A stretch of 57,593 nucleotides of DNA from Helicobacteraceae bacterium (GCA_027066325.1 JAMONY010000006.1:1-57593); one strand, 5' to 3'. Shown: positions 25,343 through 36,166, counted from the stretch's first letter. Made by a program: numbers and translations. Notes: a model not told the origin generated them from the letters alone.

Positions 25343-27745
25343 TTAATCCTTTCTGGCTATGTGTCGTAGCCTCATAGAGTTTGCTACTACTAGAAGTGAG
25401 CTAAGCGACATAGAGATAGCAGCTACTAGCGGTATGATATAGCCCGCCATTGCTAGCGGAATAGTAAGTGCATTATAGAGTAAAGAGATAGACAGATTTT
25501 GCTTAATGACTCTAAATGTTGCTCTTGAGAGCTTGATTGATCTATGTAGTGAGGTTAGTGAGTTGTTGAGAAGTACAATATCACTTACATCTATAGCTAT
25601 GTCACTTCCATGACCCATTGCTATGCCTATCTCTGCACATGATAGAGCTAGTATATCATTAACTCCATCACCAGCCATGATAACTCTGTTGCCATCTTGT
25701 TGTAGAGCGTTTATGTAGTCTGCTTTTTGCTCTGGTGTTAACGAGGACTTAAACTCATCTACACCTACACTTTTTGCCACTCTTGATGCTACTTTGTCAT
25801 TGTCTCCTGTGAGCATTATGACCTTAAGGTTAAGTGCTCTCATGTTAGATATCGCCTCTATGGAGTCATCTTTAAGAGTGTCATCTAGACCAAAATAGGC
25901 TACTACTTTAGAGTTGATTGCAAAGTAAAACTCTGTATGTGAACCTTTGGACTCTATGTCGATACCAAATTGGCGCATAAGATCTAAGCTGCCGCCTAAG
26001 AGAGTATCGCCACTATAAGTAGCCATTATGCCCTTTGAGCTAATCTGCTCCACATTTTGTAGTTCATACGCTGTATTGGTTGTGATGTGCCTACTAACAC
26101 CTAGGGCTACAGGGTGTTTTGAACTCTTAAGAAGTGAGTTTAGAAGTGTGAGATGGTGGCTATCAAATGCACTATCTAGCTCCTCATGTACCACCTCCAG
26201 TAGACCTGTGGTTATAGTACCTGTTTTATCGAGCACAACTGTATTGATCTGTGCTAGAGTTTCAAGTTGTGCTGCTTTCTTGAAGAGTATACCATCTTTT
26301 GCCCCCTCTAAAACTCCTATGAGTGTTGCAACTGGAGTAGCTAGAGCTAAAGCGCAAGGGCATGCTATGATGATAACTGAGATACCAACCATAAAGGCAG
26401 TTTCAAAGTCGTGCGGGTAGAGCCACCAGGCTATAAATGTTATGAGTGAGAGTAGTAGTATGGCGGTTGAGAAGTGTTCTGATAATCTATTGGCTAGCTG
26501 CTCTATTTTAGGCTTTTTAGCAAGGGAGCGCTCTAGAAGATCTAGTATAACAGATAGTGTAGAGTGGCGAAACTCTTTTGTTGCTCTAAAGTGGATAATA
26601 CCATCTATATTGGTTGTTCCGCTTATGATCTCATCTCCTACACATTTGTGTATCGCTCTGCTCTCTCCTGTAAGGCTAGACTCATCAAAACTACTCTCAC
26701 CATGCACAAGTACACCATCAACTCCAGCTCTCTCTCCAGCCCTAAGGAGTAGTATGTCACCAACTGATATATCGTTTACGCTTATGCTGATCTGTTTGCC
26801 ATCTTGTAATAGTATGGCTTGAGATGGTCTATGTTTATGTAGTGTGTCTAGTGTATCTGCTACACCTTTTCTACTTAAGACTTCTAAAAATTTGCCAACT
26901 AAGATAAATGTGATAATCATGATAACAGAGTCAAAATATGCCTCTTGATCGGTAAAGATTGTAAGGTAGATAGAGTAGAGATATGTTAGTGTGGCACCTG
27001 TTGCTACAAGTACATCCATGTTGACGCGTTTGCGCTTTATGGCGTAGTATGAGCCTCTGAAAAAGACCCAGCCACTATAGAAAAGCACACCAGTTGCAAG
27101 AAGCCACCCACCCACATTTAAGATAGTTCGCACATTTTGACCCATGCCAGAGAACATGCCAGCGTATTGTGCTGTTGAGATGATCATGATATTCATAAGT
27201 GCTACTACTGCTGCTACTATCTTAAGATAGTACTCTCTACGCTCTTTTTGAGCTTTTTGTTCCAATACGGAGCTATCGTATGCATAAGCATCATAGCCTA
27301 TAGAGCGGATCATCTCTATGATGTGTGATAGCTCTATAACCTCTTGATCATAAGTGATTTTTGCTTTATTGTTTGTGTAGTTTATGTAGACCTCTACAAC
27401 TCCATCAAGATTATAGAGTGCTTTCTCATTAAGCCAGACGCAAGCTGCACAGTGGATATGTTCAATAATGAGTGAGACTTCACAAAATCCATCACTATCT
27501 ATCGTGACAAACTGCTCATAAAATGCTTTTGAGTCAAAATCACTACTTGGTGTGAAGTTGTGTAGCGCTGGACTTAAAGAGGTTTTCCCTAGCTTGTCAT
27601 AGAAACTATCTAGTCCTGAGTCTTGAAGTAGATGAAATACACCTTGACAACCTGTGCAGCAGAAGTGATTTCCATCATCTTCTATCATTACGCTCTCGTT
27701 GAACTCCAGTTTACAGTGTGTGCAGCTTAGCTTAGACAACTTCAA
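25343..27745 (-). CDS. ccoI: Copper-translocating P-type ATPase CcoI/FixI
   Basis: 800 residues. Exports Cu(I) for cbb3 oxidase assembly. An N-terminal Cys-rich metal-binding region (CTHCKLEF, CCTGCQGVF) precedes an HMA domain with CAACVW near residue 100. Eight membrane helices contain the CPC motif (ACPCALALATP). TGES, DKTGT and GDGVND motifs of the actuator, P and N domains are all intact. The start overlaps the upstream asparaginase-like gene by 14 bases. Confidence 0.95.
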   Translation of the reverse strand: MKLSKLSCTHCKLEFNESVMIEDDGNHFCCTGCQGVFHLLQDSGLDSFYDKLGKTSLSPALHNFTPSSDFDSKAFYEQFVTIDSDGFCEVSLIIEHIHCAACVWLNEKALYNLDGVVEVYINYTNNKAKITYDQEVIELSHIIEMIRSIGYDAYAYDSSVLEQKAQKERREYYLKIVAAVVALMNIMIISTAQYAGMFSGMGQNVRTILNVGGWLLATGVLFYSGWVFFRGSYYAIKRKRVNMDVLVATGATLTYLYSIYLTIFTDQEAYFDSVIMIITFILVGKFLEVLSRKGVADTLDTLHKHRPSQAILLQDGKQISISVNDISVGDILLLRAGERAGVDGVLVHGESSFDESSLTGESRAIHKCVGDEIISGTTNIDGIIHFRATKEFRHSTLSVILDLLERSLAKKPKIEQLANRLSEHFSTAILLLSLITFIAWWLYPHDFETAFMVGISVIIIACPCALALATPVATLIGVLEGAKDGILFKKAAQLETLAQINTVVLDKTGTITTGLLEVVHEELDSAFDSHHLTLLNSLLKSSKHPVALGVSRHITTNTAYELQNVEQISSKGIMATYSGDTLLGGSLDLMRQFGIDIESKGSHTEFYFAINSKVVAYFGLDDTLKDDSIEAISNMRALNLKVIMLTGDNDKVASRVAKSVGVDEFKSSLTPEQKADYINALQQDGNRVIMAGDGVNDILALSCAEIGIAMGHGSDIAIDVSDIVLLNNSLTSLHRSIKLSRATFRVIKQNLSISLLYNALTIPLAMAGYIIPLVAAISMSLSSLLVVANSMRLRHIARKD

Positions 27746-28214
27746 ACTTTCCTAATGATCTATTTTTTCTAATCTGTTCATGGGGAGCTATGATGCCACT
27801 CATACAGATGTAGACGCCATTGGCGGGTTGTGACGCGGCAAATCCTAATGCTAGACCGATATTGAGACTAGCTTCAGTAGGATCTATCTCATACGGTCTC
27901 ATAGCACCTGTAAAGACTATGACTCTATCATCTACTACTTTAGAGACTATCTCAGCAGAGATATTTATGCTATCTGTACCGTGCACCACCACCAATACTT
28001 TGGAGGTATCAGCTTTGATGATAGAGGCTAGTTGTAGTCGATCATCATCTGTAAATTCAAGTGAGTCTTTGTAGATCATACCAGCGATCTCAACTTCATA
28101 CGAGAGGCTCTGTAGTATCTGATCTATGGCGTTGTTGTCAAATGCTACCTCAAGCTCTCCACTCTTTTTGTTGTAGCGCTTGTTAAGTGTGCCACCTGTA
28201 TTTAAGATCTTCAT
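27732..28214 (-). CDS. Single-domain asparaginase-like protein
   Basis: 160 residues matching only the N-terminal domain of type I/II L-asparaginases (usually about 330 residues). ILNTGGTLNKRY gives the first catalytic Thr; VVHGTDS gives the second Thr-Asp pair; VFTGAMRP and NIGLALGFA follow. The C-terminal domain is absent, with no trace downstream because ccoI begins at once. Such short forms recur in Campylobacterota, so this is a stable family rather than a decayed gene. Activity is unknown. Confidence 0.82.
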   Translation of the reverse strand: MKILNTGGTLNKRYNKKSGELEVAFDNNAIDQILQSLSYEVEIAGMIYKDSLEFTDDDRLQLASIIKADTSKVLVVVHGTDSINISAEIVSKVVDDRVIVFTGAMRPYEIDPTEASLNIGLALGFAASQPANGVYICMSGIIAPHEQIRKNRSLGKFEVV

Positions 28215-28705
28215 AGCAGCTCTTTTAAAGATCTGATGTTATAGCTATTGTCTAGTTGAGATGAGATGAGATAGTACTCTTTTAGACCCGCATTTTTAGC
28301 AGCTTCGATATCGCTACTGTTATCACCAATAAGAGTTGACTTTTCAAGAGATATATCTAACTCTTTAGCGGCTTTAAACAACATGCCAGCTTTTGGTTTG
28401 CGACATTGACACTCTTTATCTATAGTTGGTAGGTGCGGGCAGTGATAGATCTTGGCTATCTGCACACCTTTTTGGGCAAACTGATCTATCATCCACTCTG
28501 AGAGAGTATCAAACTGCTTTTGGCTATAGTACCCTCTTGCTATGCCTGATTGATTTGTTACAATGACGATAATATAACCATCTCTTTGGTACTTTTGACA
28601 CACCTCAAATATCGCTTCGCAAAACTCAACATCTTCTATTTTGTAGAGATACCCTTTGTCAATATTGATAACTCCATCGCGATCTAGAAAGAGTGCTTTA
28701 GTCAC
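28211..28705 (-). CDS. gmhB: D-glycero-D-manno-heptose-1,7-bisphosphate 7-phosphatase
   Basis: HAD-family phosphatase in ADP-heptose synthesis for LPS or glycan. About 164 residues: LFLDRDGVIN nucleophile motif at residue 4, VTNQSGIARGYYS, the zinc loop CPHLPTIDKECQCRKPKAGM, and GDNSSDIEAAKNAG. The GTG at 28705 is preferred because GAGAG lies about 7 bases upstream and the HAD motif starts right after. A GTG at 28732 in the same frame has no ribosome site. Overlaps gmhA by 8 bases. Confidence 0.93.
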   Translation of the reverse strand: MTKALFLDRDGVINIDKGYLYKIEDVEFCEAIFEVCQKYQRDGYIIVIVTNQSGIARGYYSQKQFDTLSEWMIDQFAQKGVQIAKIYHCPHLPTIDKECQCRKPKAGMLFKAAKELDISLEKSTLIGDNSSDIEAAKNAGLKEYYLISSQLDNSYNIRSLKELL

Positions 28706-29276
28706 AAAATATCTCTCTTTCGATAATGTCACACAGTATGTGACCTATAAGTATATGTGCTTCTTGAATACGCGGTGTTTGTGATGATGGCACCACAATC
28801 GATATGTCAGATATCTTTGCCATCTCTCCGCCATCTCTTCCTGTAAGCGCTACTGTTGTGATTTTTTTCTGTTTTGCGCTTTTAAAAGCATTTATGATGT
28901 TGCGTGAGTTGCCAGATGTTGAGATGCCTATAAAGATATCTCCGCTACTACCTAGACCCTCTAGTTGGCGTGAAAATATCTGATCATAGCCGTAATCATT
29001 TCCTATGGCTGTAAGTGCTGATGTGTCTGTGGTGAGTGCTATGGCACTTAAAGAGGCTCTATCAAATGCATATCTGCCTACAAGCTCTGCTGCTATATGT
29101 TGTGCATCTGCCGCGCTTCCGCCATTGCCAGCTAAGAGCATTTTGCCACTATCTGCATATATTTTAATAGATAGTTCGGCTACTTTTTGTATGTTGAGTA
29201 GAAGCTCATGGTTTTGCAGGAGCTCTTGTTTAGTCTGTATAGACTCTGATATCTGCTTTTTAATCTGCTCTATCAT
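28698..29276 (-). CDS. gmhA: Sedoheptulose-7-phosphate isomerase
   Basis: 192 residues with one SIS domain: LLAGNGGSAADAQHIAAELVGRY near residue 47, and GISTSGNSRNI near residue 117. First step of heptose synthesis. It heads the dense minus-strand run gmhA-gmhB-asparaginase-ccoI-ccoS-phnA-sulfatase, all overlapping or within 22 bases. Confidence 0.95.
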   Translation of the reverse strand: MIEQIKKQISESIQTKQELLQNHELLLNIQKVAELSIKIYADSGKMLLAGNGGSAADAQHIAAELVGRYAFDRASLSAIALTTDTSALTAIGNDYGYDQIFSRQLEGLGSSGDIFIGISTSGNSRNIINAFKSAKQKKITTVALTGRDGGEMAKISDISIVVPSSQTPRIQEAHILIGHILCDIIEREIFCD

Positions 29277-29310
29277 ATCGACTTCCTAAGTTCTAATTGC
29301 GATATTGTAC

Positions 29311-29757
29311 CTAAAGTGCGCTTCTAACTCCAATAGCGTACCATAATACAATGAGATTTAATACAAAGATTGCCAAGGAGCTACCGCGTGATAAGAGGTG
29401 TTGAAGCTTAGTTCTTGAACAGGTGTGCGTTTTAAAAGCTATGTATAGATGTATAAATGTGAAGAGGGTGAGAAGTATAACCATATAGATCTTATCATGC
29501 ATCATGTGTGACAGATCTGAGTTATAAGAGAAGCGAAATACATCATTAAAACCGTGATAGAGATATAGGTATGTACCGCTAGCCCACAAAGAGAGTAGCC
29601 AAAAAGTCTCAAAATAGCCATAGATAGGACCTAGATGCTCATAGGTTTGCTTCTGTGCACACCTATCACGCAAGAGTATGCCAAGTGCAAACAGTAGAAG
29701 TGAACCACCAATCCAAGCAGTAGCTGACAGTATATGGATATATAAAATAATCTGCAT
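29311..29757 (-). CDS. CopD/DUF2269-like integral membrane protein
   Basis: 148 residues with four membrane helices. The first has YIHILSATAWIGGSLLLF, resembling the histidine-bearing first helix of CopD-type and related heme- or copper-linked membrane proteins. Further His lie in HLGPIY, YLYHGF and MMHDKIY. The ATG at 29757 is chosen over an in-frame TTG two codons earlier; neither has a clear ribosome site. Function not known. A shorter protein of similar topology is at 39757-40170. Confidence 0.7.
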   Translation of the reverse strand: MQIILYIHILSATAWIGGSLLLFALGILLRDRCAQKQTYEHLGPIYGYFETFWLLSLWASGTYLYLYHGFNDVFRFSYNSDLSHMMHDKIYMVILLTLFTFIHLYIAFKTHTCSRTKLQHLLSRGSSLAIFVLNLIVLWYAIGVRSAL

Positions 29758-29800
29758 TTGCAAGTTTAGTGTAAACCTCTATGATAGTTGATGATATAGA

Positions 29801-30085
29801 TCAATGTTTATGCTCTATCTCTCTTAAAAAATCTCTATACTTAGCTTCTGTTTTGCCATCTGTAGCATGTTTGATACCTAGTTTACAAGAGCGCAAATAG
29901 TTACCATCTCTATGTGCAAAGTCTGTTTTTTTATGACAGACTTGCATAGCTTCACTAGCTGAGTTTTCTGAGTTGCTTGCGTATGAGTAGCCAAGAGTGT
30001 AGTAGTCATAGTAGCGCTCATATAGAGCATCATTGTGTGCATGTAAAGAGAGTGCTACTAGAGGCAGTAAGAGTAATCTCTTCAT
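29801..30085 (-). CDS. Small secreted protein, unknown
   Basis: 94 residues. A cleavable signal peptide (RLLLLPLVALSLHA) is followed by a Tyr-rich stretch (YERYYDYYTLGYSYA) and two Cys (MQVCHKK, LRSCKLG) that could form a disulfide. Starts 2 bases after the nifU stop, so it is probably co-transcribed with nifSU. I do not recognise a named family. Confidence 0.75.
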   Translation of the reverse strand: MKRLLLLPLVALSLHAHNDALYERYYDYYTLGYSYASNSENSASEAMQVCHKKTDFAHRDGNYLRSCKLGIKHATDGKTEAKYRDFLREIEHKH

Positions 30086-30087
30086 CT

Positions 30088-31065
30088 CTATATCGGTAGT
30101 ACTCTGATCTTGTCAGAGAGCTTTGTTTTTAGAGATGACTCTATGGCATATAGAGTTCCTGTGCTAGAGCTAGCACATCCAGAACATGCACCAAGGTAGC
30201 GTATGTAGATATCTATATGTCCATCTGCATCTTTGATATCTATAATCTCCATATTGCCCCCATCCATGATGAGGAATTGACGAATATCTTCATCTATAAC
30301 AGCATCAACAGCTTTGATCTTCTGCACAAGAGTCATCTGCTCAAACGGCATATCACTACCACCTTCTGCTGCATTTTGTAGCTTCTCAACATTGATCTCA
30401 CGGCGTACATCTGCTAGTATGTCAACTAGATAGTACTCTCTATCTTCATGTCCACCTGGCTTGATGCAGCTCTTACAGAACCCACCCGCTTTTGTGTAGT
30501 CTGTAATCTGCTCTACTGTTGTAAGATCGTTAAGTTTGATCACTTCGCGCAAGGTTCCAAGTGTCACCCTAGCACACTCACACACTATGATCTCCTCTTC
30601 AAAGCTCTCTGCATCAACACCAAGATATAGCCCTGCTGCTTTTTTGATAACATCGTATGCCATAACTGAGCAGTGCATTTTTTGAGGCGGGACTGCTGGT
30701 GTATCTGGATCATCTCTTAGGGCTAACTCTACATCTATGTTGGTTATCTTGACTGCATCTTGTACTTTTTTGCCTATGCATAACTCAGTCATAATGTCTG
30801 ATGAGGCGATAGCAGTACCACACCCAAAGCTTCTAAATTTTGAGTTTACTATGATATCAGTCTTTGGATCAATCTCCCAGTAGAGTCGTACAGCATCACC
30901 ACAAGACTCTGCTCCAAAGTCTGCAACTATAAGTTTGTGTCCTCTGCTAGCTGCCTCATCTTCACTAATCTCACCTTGATGATTTGGGTTGTTCATCAAT
31001 TTTGTCACTTTATCTGAATATGCATCCCATAAAGATTCACCCAATAAGTCATTTTTTGCCATCAA
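30088..31065 (-). CDS. nifU: Fe-S cluster scaffold protein NifU
   Basis: 325 residues with all three NifU modules. The IscU-like N-terminal scaffold has Cys in GAESCGDA, SFGCGTAIAS and MHCSVMA. The central BFD-like 2Fe-2S domain has CECARVTLG and GGFCKSC. The C-terminal NifU domain has the CxxC GACSGCASSS near residue 293. Builds clusters from sulfur supplied by NifS, encoded immediately upstream with no gap. This NIF-type pair is the usual general Fe-S system in Campylobacterota and does not imply nitrogen fixation. Confidence 0.96.
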   Translation of the reverse strand: MMAKNDLLGESLWDAYSDKVTKLMNNPNHQGEISEDEAASRGHKLIVADFGAESCGDAVRLYWEIDPKTDIIVNSKFRSFGCGTAIASSDIMTELCIGKKVQDAVKITNIDVELALRDDPDTPAVPPQKMHCSVMAYDVIKKAAGLYLGVDAESFEEEIIVCECARVTLGTLREVIKLNDLTTVEQITDYTKAGGFCKSCIKPGGHEDREYYLVDILADVRREINVEKLQNAAEGGSDMPFEQMTLVQKIKAVDAVIDEDIRQFLIMDGGNMEIIDIKDADGHIDIYIRYLGACSGCASSSTGTLYAIESSLKTKLSDKIRVLPI

Positions 31066-32349
<1,284 letters not shown>

Positions 32350-32457
32350 TTATAAAGTGCTTAATGATATCTGATACTTAAAATAGTTTAAGAATAGTCA
32401 TAATGAGAAGTAGAGTAGATACTATGATTTATAGAGGTGTACTTAAGTTATTTACGC

Positions 32458-32463
32458 TATAAT
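32458..32463 (+). promoter_or_regulatory. Putative -10 box of rpmB
   Basis: TATAAT preceded by TTACGC, 30 bases before the rpmB ATG. AAGGAG ribosome site between. Confidence 0.6.
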
Positions 32464-32493
32464 TCGCCACAAAATTTATACAAGGAGCACGAT

Positions 32494-32682
32494 ATGGCAA
32501 GAAGATGTGCTATAAGCGGTAAAGGTCCTATGAGCGGAAACAATGTTTCACACGCTAAAAATAGAACAAAAAGACGCTTTCTACCAAATCTTCGTACAGT
32601 TCGCATACAGCTAGAAGATGGTACAACTAAAAAGATCAAAATCTCTGCTGCTATGCTACGCACGATGAAAAAACAGTCATAA
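32494..32682 (+). CDS. rpmB: 50S ribosomal protein L28
   Basis: 62 residues, [24 protein letters not shown]-type N-terminus and basic C-terminus, the normal L28 length. The ATG 6 bases after AAGGAGC is chosen; an upstream in-frame TTG would lie in the promoter. One Cys only, so no zinc-binding L28 form. Confidence 0.97.
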   Translation: MARRCAISGKGPMSGNNVSHAKNRTKRRFLPNLRTVRIQLEDGTTKKIKISAAMLRTMKKQS

Positions 32683-32702
32683 GCCAAGTCTGAGGCTTTG
32701 AC

Positions 32703-33833
32703 TTGAATCTCATAGATAAGATTCGTTCAACTCTACATTGGGAGAAGAGTCCCACACCAGACCCCAGTATACTCCCAGAATTATATGTATTACTTAAAGC
32801 TTTTCGTCTACCATTAATCTTCACTGTACTTACCATGTTTGTGGGCACCATAGGCTATATGGCTATAGATGACTTTACCCTTATGGGAGCTATCTATCAG
32901 ACTGGTGTCACTTTTACTACAGTAGGGTTTGGAGAGATTGAGCCCATATCTGATCTTGGCCGAATCTTTACTATTACACTCATTATCACTGGATTTGCAC
33001 TATTTTCAATGGCTATAGGTATCATGGTCTCTGAGATAAACCGTGGAGATCTGCTAAAAATCATGAAGGAGCGAAGCATGCTTTACAGGATTGCTAGATT
33101 AAAAAATCACTTTGTTATATGCCATCACAATGAGTACACGGTTGAGGTGAGTAAGCAGTTGCGCCGTAGCCATATACCGTTTATTGTTGTAGATCCGCGT
33201 GCTGATCTTGAGGAGATTGCATTGGAGCATAAGTATCCATACTATCTACAAGAGGAGCCGCATACTGAAGTAGCAATGCTAAAATCTCACCTTAGCTCTG
33301 CTGATGGTGTTATAACTCTCTCAGACTCCATAGCAGACAATATCGCTATCATAGCCTCTGTTAGACTGTTTGAGAAAGAGCACTTTTTACCACGACCATA
33401 TAATCTCATAAGCTCTGCTAACTCTGTTAGTGATGTTGAGAAGTTGAAAAAACTTGGTGCAGATACTGTGGTTTCACCCAAAAAGCTAACAGCTCAACGC
33501 GTAACATCTATGGCAACGCGTCCAGATATGGAGAACCTTCTTGAGGAGTTTTTGTTTCAGAGTGATATGCCCCTAAACATGGAGGAGATCTTTGTGCCAA
33601 AATATAGCTGGATGGTGCTAAATCGTATCAAAGAGCTACATCTACAAGAGAAAGCAAACATTAGTATCGTAGGGCTTATGAGAAAAGATGGCAAGTTTAC
33701 ACCGATGCCAAAACCTGATGATCTTGTAACTAGTGAGTGTAAGTTGCTAGTGATAGGCACACAAAAAGGTGTCTCTACAGCCAAAGAGATTGTGCGTGCT
33801 CGAAATAAGCCTCAAGAGTTAAAATATGTCTGA
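32703..33833 (+). CDS. Two-helix potassium channel with RCK domains
   Basis: 376 residues. Two membrane helices flank a pore loop with the K+ filter TVGFGEIEP (near residue 76). An RCK_N Rossmann domain (NHFVICHHNEYTVEV) and an RCK_C-like domain (ISIVGLMRKDGKF) follow, so this is a Kch/MthK-type ligand-gated channel. TTG start with GAGG upstream; no ATG is well placed. Shares 8 bases with argJ. Confidence 0.9.
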   Translation: MNLIDKIRSTLHWEKSPTPDPSILPELYVLLKAFRLPLIFTVLTMFVGTIGYMAIDDFTLMGAIYQTGVTFTTVGFGEIEPISDLGRIFTITLIITGFALFSMAIGIMVSEINRGDLLKIMKERSMLYRIARLKNHFVICHHNEYTVEVSKQLRRSHIPFIVVDPRADLEEIALEHKYPYYLQEEPHTEVAMLKSHLSSADGVITLSDSIADNIAIIASVRLFEKEHFLPRPYNLISSANSVSDVEKLKKLGADTVVSPKKLTAQRVTSMATRPDMENLLEEFLFQSDMPLNMEEIFVPKYSWMVLNRIKELHLQEKANISIVGLMRKDGKFTPMPKPDDLVTSECKLLVIGTQKGVSTAKEIVRARNKPQELKYV

Positions 33834-35013
33834 AATTAGAAAGATAGGTGGTGGAGTATGTGCACCATTGGGTTTTTTCTCAGATGGCATAAGTGCTGGT
33901 TTGAAAAGCAGAGGAGCAAAAGATCTAGCATTTATATACTCAGACTCACTATGTAGTGTTTCATATGTGCTAACTACCAACAAAATGTTGGCAGCTCCAC
34001 TACAGCACCTAAAGTCTATGGGTAATTTTAAGAGCAATTTTATCCTTATAAACTCTAAAAATGCCAATGCTATGACAGGCAAGGCGGGGTTAAAAGATAT
34101 AGATGAGATATTTGGTGATTTGTGTACCAAGTATCCAGATATCTCAAATCCTATCATGAGCTCTACTGGAGTGATAGGCGAGAGGTTGCCACTACTAAAG
34201 ATCAAGAGTGCAATAGCAGATCTAGATCTTAAAAACCAGAACTCTACAGCTGCAGCCAAGGCGATAATGACAACAGACGCTTTTTATAAGATGGGAGCAG
34301 TTGAGGTGGTCTTAGATGATGGTAGCTCATTTAAGATAGGTGCTATTGCTAAGGGAGCTGGTATGATAGATCCATCTATGGCGACCATGCTCTGTTTTAT
34401 AACAACAGATGCGGATGCCCCAGAGGATCTGCTGCAAGACTCACTTGTTAGAGCAGTTGATGGTAGTTTTAATGCCATTAGTGTTGATGGTGATAGATCT
34501 ACAAATGATACAGTGTTGCTATTAAGTAGCAATAGAAGTGGAAGATTTGATCAAAGACTATTTGATAATGCTCTAGAGATGCTTATGTTAGAGTTAGCAC
34601 AGATGATGGTTAGTGATGGTGAGGGGGCAACCAAGATGGTGACATACCACATTGTAGGTGCTGCTAATGTCACAGATGCTTCATTGGCAGCCAAAGCTCT
34701 TACAAACTCACTACTTCAAAAAACAGCACTCTTTGGAGAGGATCCAAATTGGGGCAGAGTAGCAGCGGTTATAGGTGCTAGCGGTGCTGAGTGCTCTGAG
34801 CGCACGCTTAGTATCTACTTTGATGATATTGCTCTATATGAGAGAGGTGAGATACTATTTGATGATAGAGTTGAGAGTATGGCAGCAGCTGTTATGAAGC
34901 GTGATAGATTTACAATAAGGTGTGATCTAGGGCAGGGAGATGCAGAGTTTAAGGCATATGGTTGTGATTTGGGACATGAGTATATAAAAATTAACGCAGA
35001 CTATAGGACATAG
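33826..35013 (+). CDS. argJ: Bifunctional ornithine acetyltransferase/N-acetylglutamate synthase
   Basis: 395 residues. Moves the acetyl group from acetylornithine to glutamate in cyclic arginine synthesis. The self-cleavage site is KGAGMIDPSMATML with the nucleophile Thr near residue 188, separating alpha and beta chains. FGEDPNWGR and a C-terminal ADYRT are conserved. Confidence 0.97.
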   Translation: MSEIRKIGGGVCAPLGFFSDGISAGLKSRGAKDLAFIYSDSLCSVSYVLTTNKMLAAPLQHLKSMGNFKSNFILINSKNANAMTGKAGLKDIDEIFGDLCTKYPDISNPIMSSTGVIGERLPLLKIKSAIADLDLKNQNSTAAAKAIMTTDAFYKMGAVEVVLDDGSSFKIGAIAKGAGMIDPSMATMLCFITTDADAPEDLLQDSLVRAVDGSFNAISVDGDRSTNDTVLLLSSNRSGRFDQRLFDNALEMLMLELAQMMVSDGEGATKMVTYHIVGAANVTDASLAAKALTNSLLQKTALFGEDPNWGRVAAVIGASGAECSERTLSIYFDDIALYERGEILFDDRVESMAAAVMKRDRFTIRCDLGQGDAEFKAYGCDLGHEYIKINADYRT

Positions 35014-35027
35014 CGTCCGCCAACAGC

Positions 35028-35624
35028 CTATCTTTTATAGATGCTTTTAAGCTTATCTATAAACACTTCACACTCATTTTGTAGATGTTTTAGATCTTGA
35101 TTATTGTCTATAACCCAAGTTGAGAGCTCTCTTTTTTCATCTATCTTCATCTGTGAGTTTATGCGTCTAAGAGACTCCTCTTCGGTAAAGCCATCGCGTC
35201 TCATAAATCGCTCTAGTTGAGTCTTAGTAGAGGTGTATACAACTACAGATCTATCAATAGGGTATGAGTTGTTTTCAAAAAATAGCGGTATATCGATGAG
35301 GTATGGAAATTTAAATCTATCTTGCGCACTGCTTTGTAACTCTATCTCTTTGCGAATTAGAGGGTGTAAAAACTGCTCAAGTTTAGTCTTTGCATCTGCA
35401 TTAGAGAAGATGAGAGAGCCCAATTTTTTACGCAATACTTTAGAGTTTGAGACAAACTCTGCACCAAATTCATCTTCTACCCAAGAGCTATGTTGATCTA
35501 ATAGCTTGTGAGAGATAGTATCTGCATCTATAACACGCACACCACCAAGTGCCATCAAAGAGGCAACAGTGCTTTTTCCAGTAGCAATTCCACCAGTTAG
35601 AGCTATAGCGTACTCGTAAGCCAT
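35028..35624 (-). CDS. coaE: Dephospho-CoA kinase
   Basis: 198 residues. Last step of CoA synthesis. P-loop TGGIATGKSTVA at residue 10, DADTISHKLL, PLIRKEIE, and LIDIPLFFEN. Its ATG overlaps the stop of the upstream SpeE-like gene by one base. Confidence 0.96.
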   Translation of the reverse strand: MAYEYAIALTGGIATGKSTVASLMALGGVRVIDADTISHKLLDQHSSWVEDEFGAEFVSNSKVLRKKLGSLIFSNADAKTKLEQFLHPLIRKEIELQSSAQDRFKFPYLIDIPLFFENNSYPIDRSVVVYTSTKTQLERFMRRDGFTEEESLRRINSQMKIDEKRELSTWVIDNNQDLKHLQNECEVFIDKLKSIYKR

Positions 35625-36166
35625 CAGTTTTTGATGACCCCTAGGTACTCTTTTCGTATGTGTTGAGGCATGGCAAAAGAGGCTATATGTATGTCACAGT
35701 TATAGTAAGATTGCCCATCTAACATATCACTTCTATGCAGATTAAGATCAGCTGTTGGGTGTGTGCTTCGGCTTGCTAAGAGAAGTGTCTGATCTTCCCA
35801 TAGCTTATATGGCATAATAATCTTAAAAGTGGAGCCTAGTATGCCCATTAAGACCTCGTTAGCGCGCTTTTGAGTTAGCGATGGATGGATCATACTTACA
35901 ACGCCATCATCACTTAGTACTCTTGATATGTGTGAAGCAACAACAGCGTCAACCTCCTCGTCACACACGATAACATCAAAGCTTTTTTCATCAACATCAC
36001 TCAGTTTTTTACTATCTACTGATAGAGTATGTTGAATATCTCCATATCTATCTAGCTCACTTATAAGCTCTGCTGGATCTTGACTTATTACTAGCACTCT
36101 TGATGGCTCTTTGTGTGTACATAGTGGCACATGTACTATCATCTCGCTATAGGCTTTGATTTTCAT
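35624..36166 (-). CDS. Short spermidine-synthase-like protein
   Basis: 180 residues against about 260-290 for typical SpeE. It resembles the short Campylobacterota spermidine synthase homologues: a Rossmann-like core (RVLVISQDPAELISEL, FDVIVCDEE, VLSDDGVVSMIHPS) and the C-terminal IASFAMPQHIRKE. The N-terminal beta domain and the usual GGGDG glycine loop are missing or degenerate (VISQDPAE). Whether it still makes spermidine is open. Upstream of coaE. Confidence 0.72.
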   Translation of the reverse strand: MKIKAYSEMIVHVPLCTHKEPSRVLVISQDPAELISELDRYGDIQHTLSVDSKKLSDVDEKSFDVIVCDEEVDAVVASHISRVLSDDGVVSMIHPSLTQKRANEVLMGILGSTFKIIMPYKLWEDQTLLLASRSTHPTADLNLHRSDMLDGQSYYNCDIHIASFAMPQHIRKEYLGVIKN

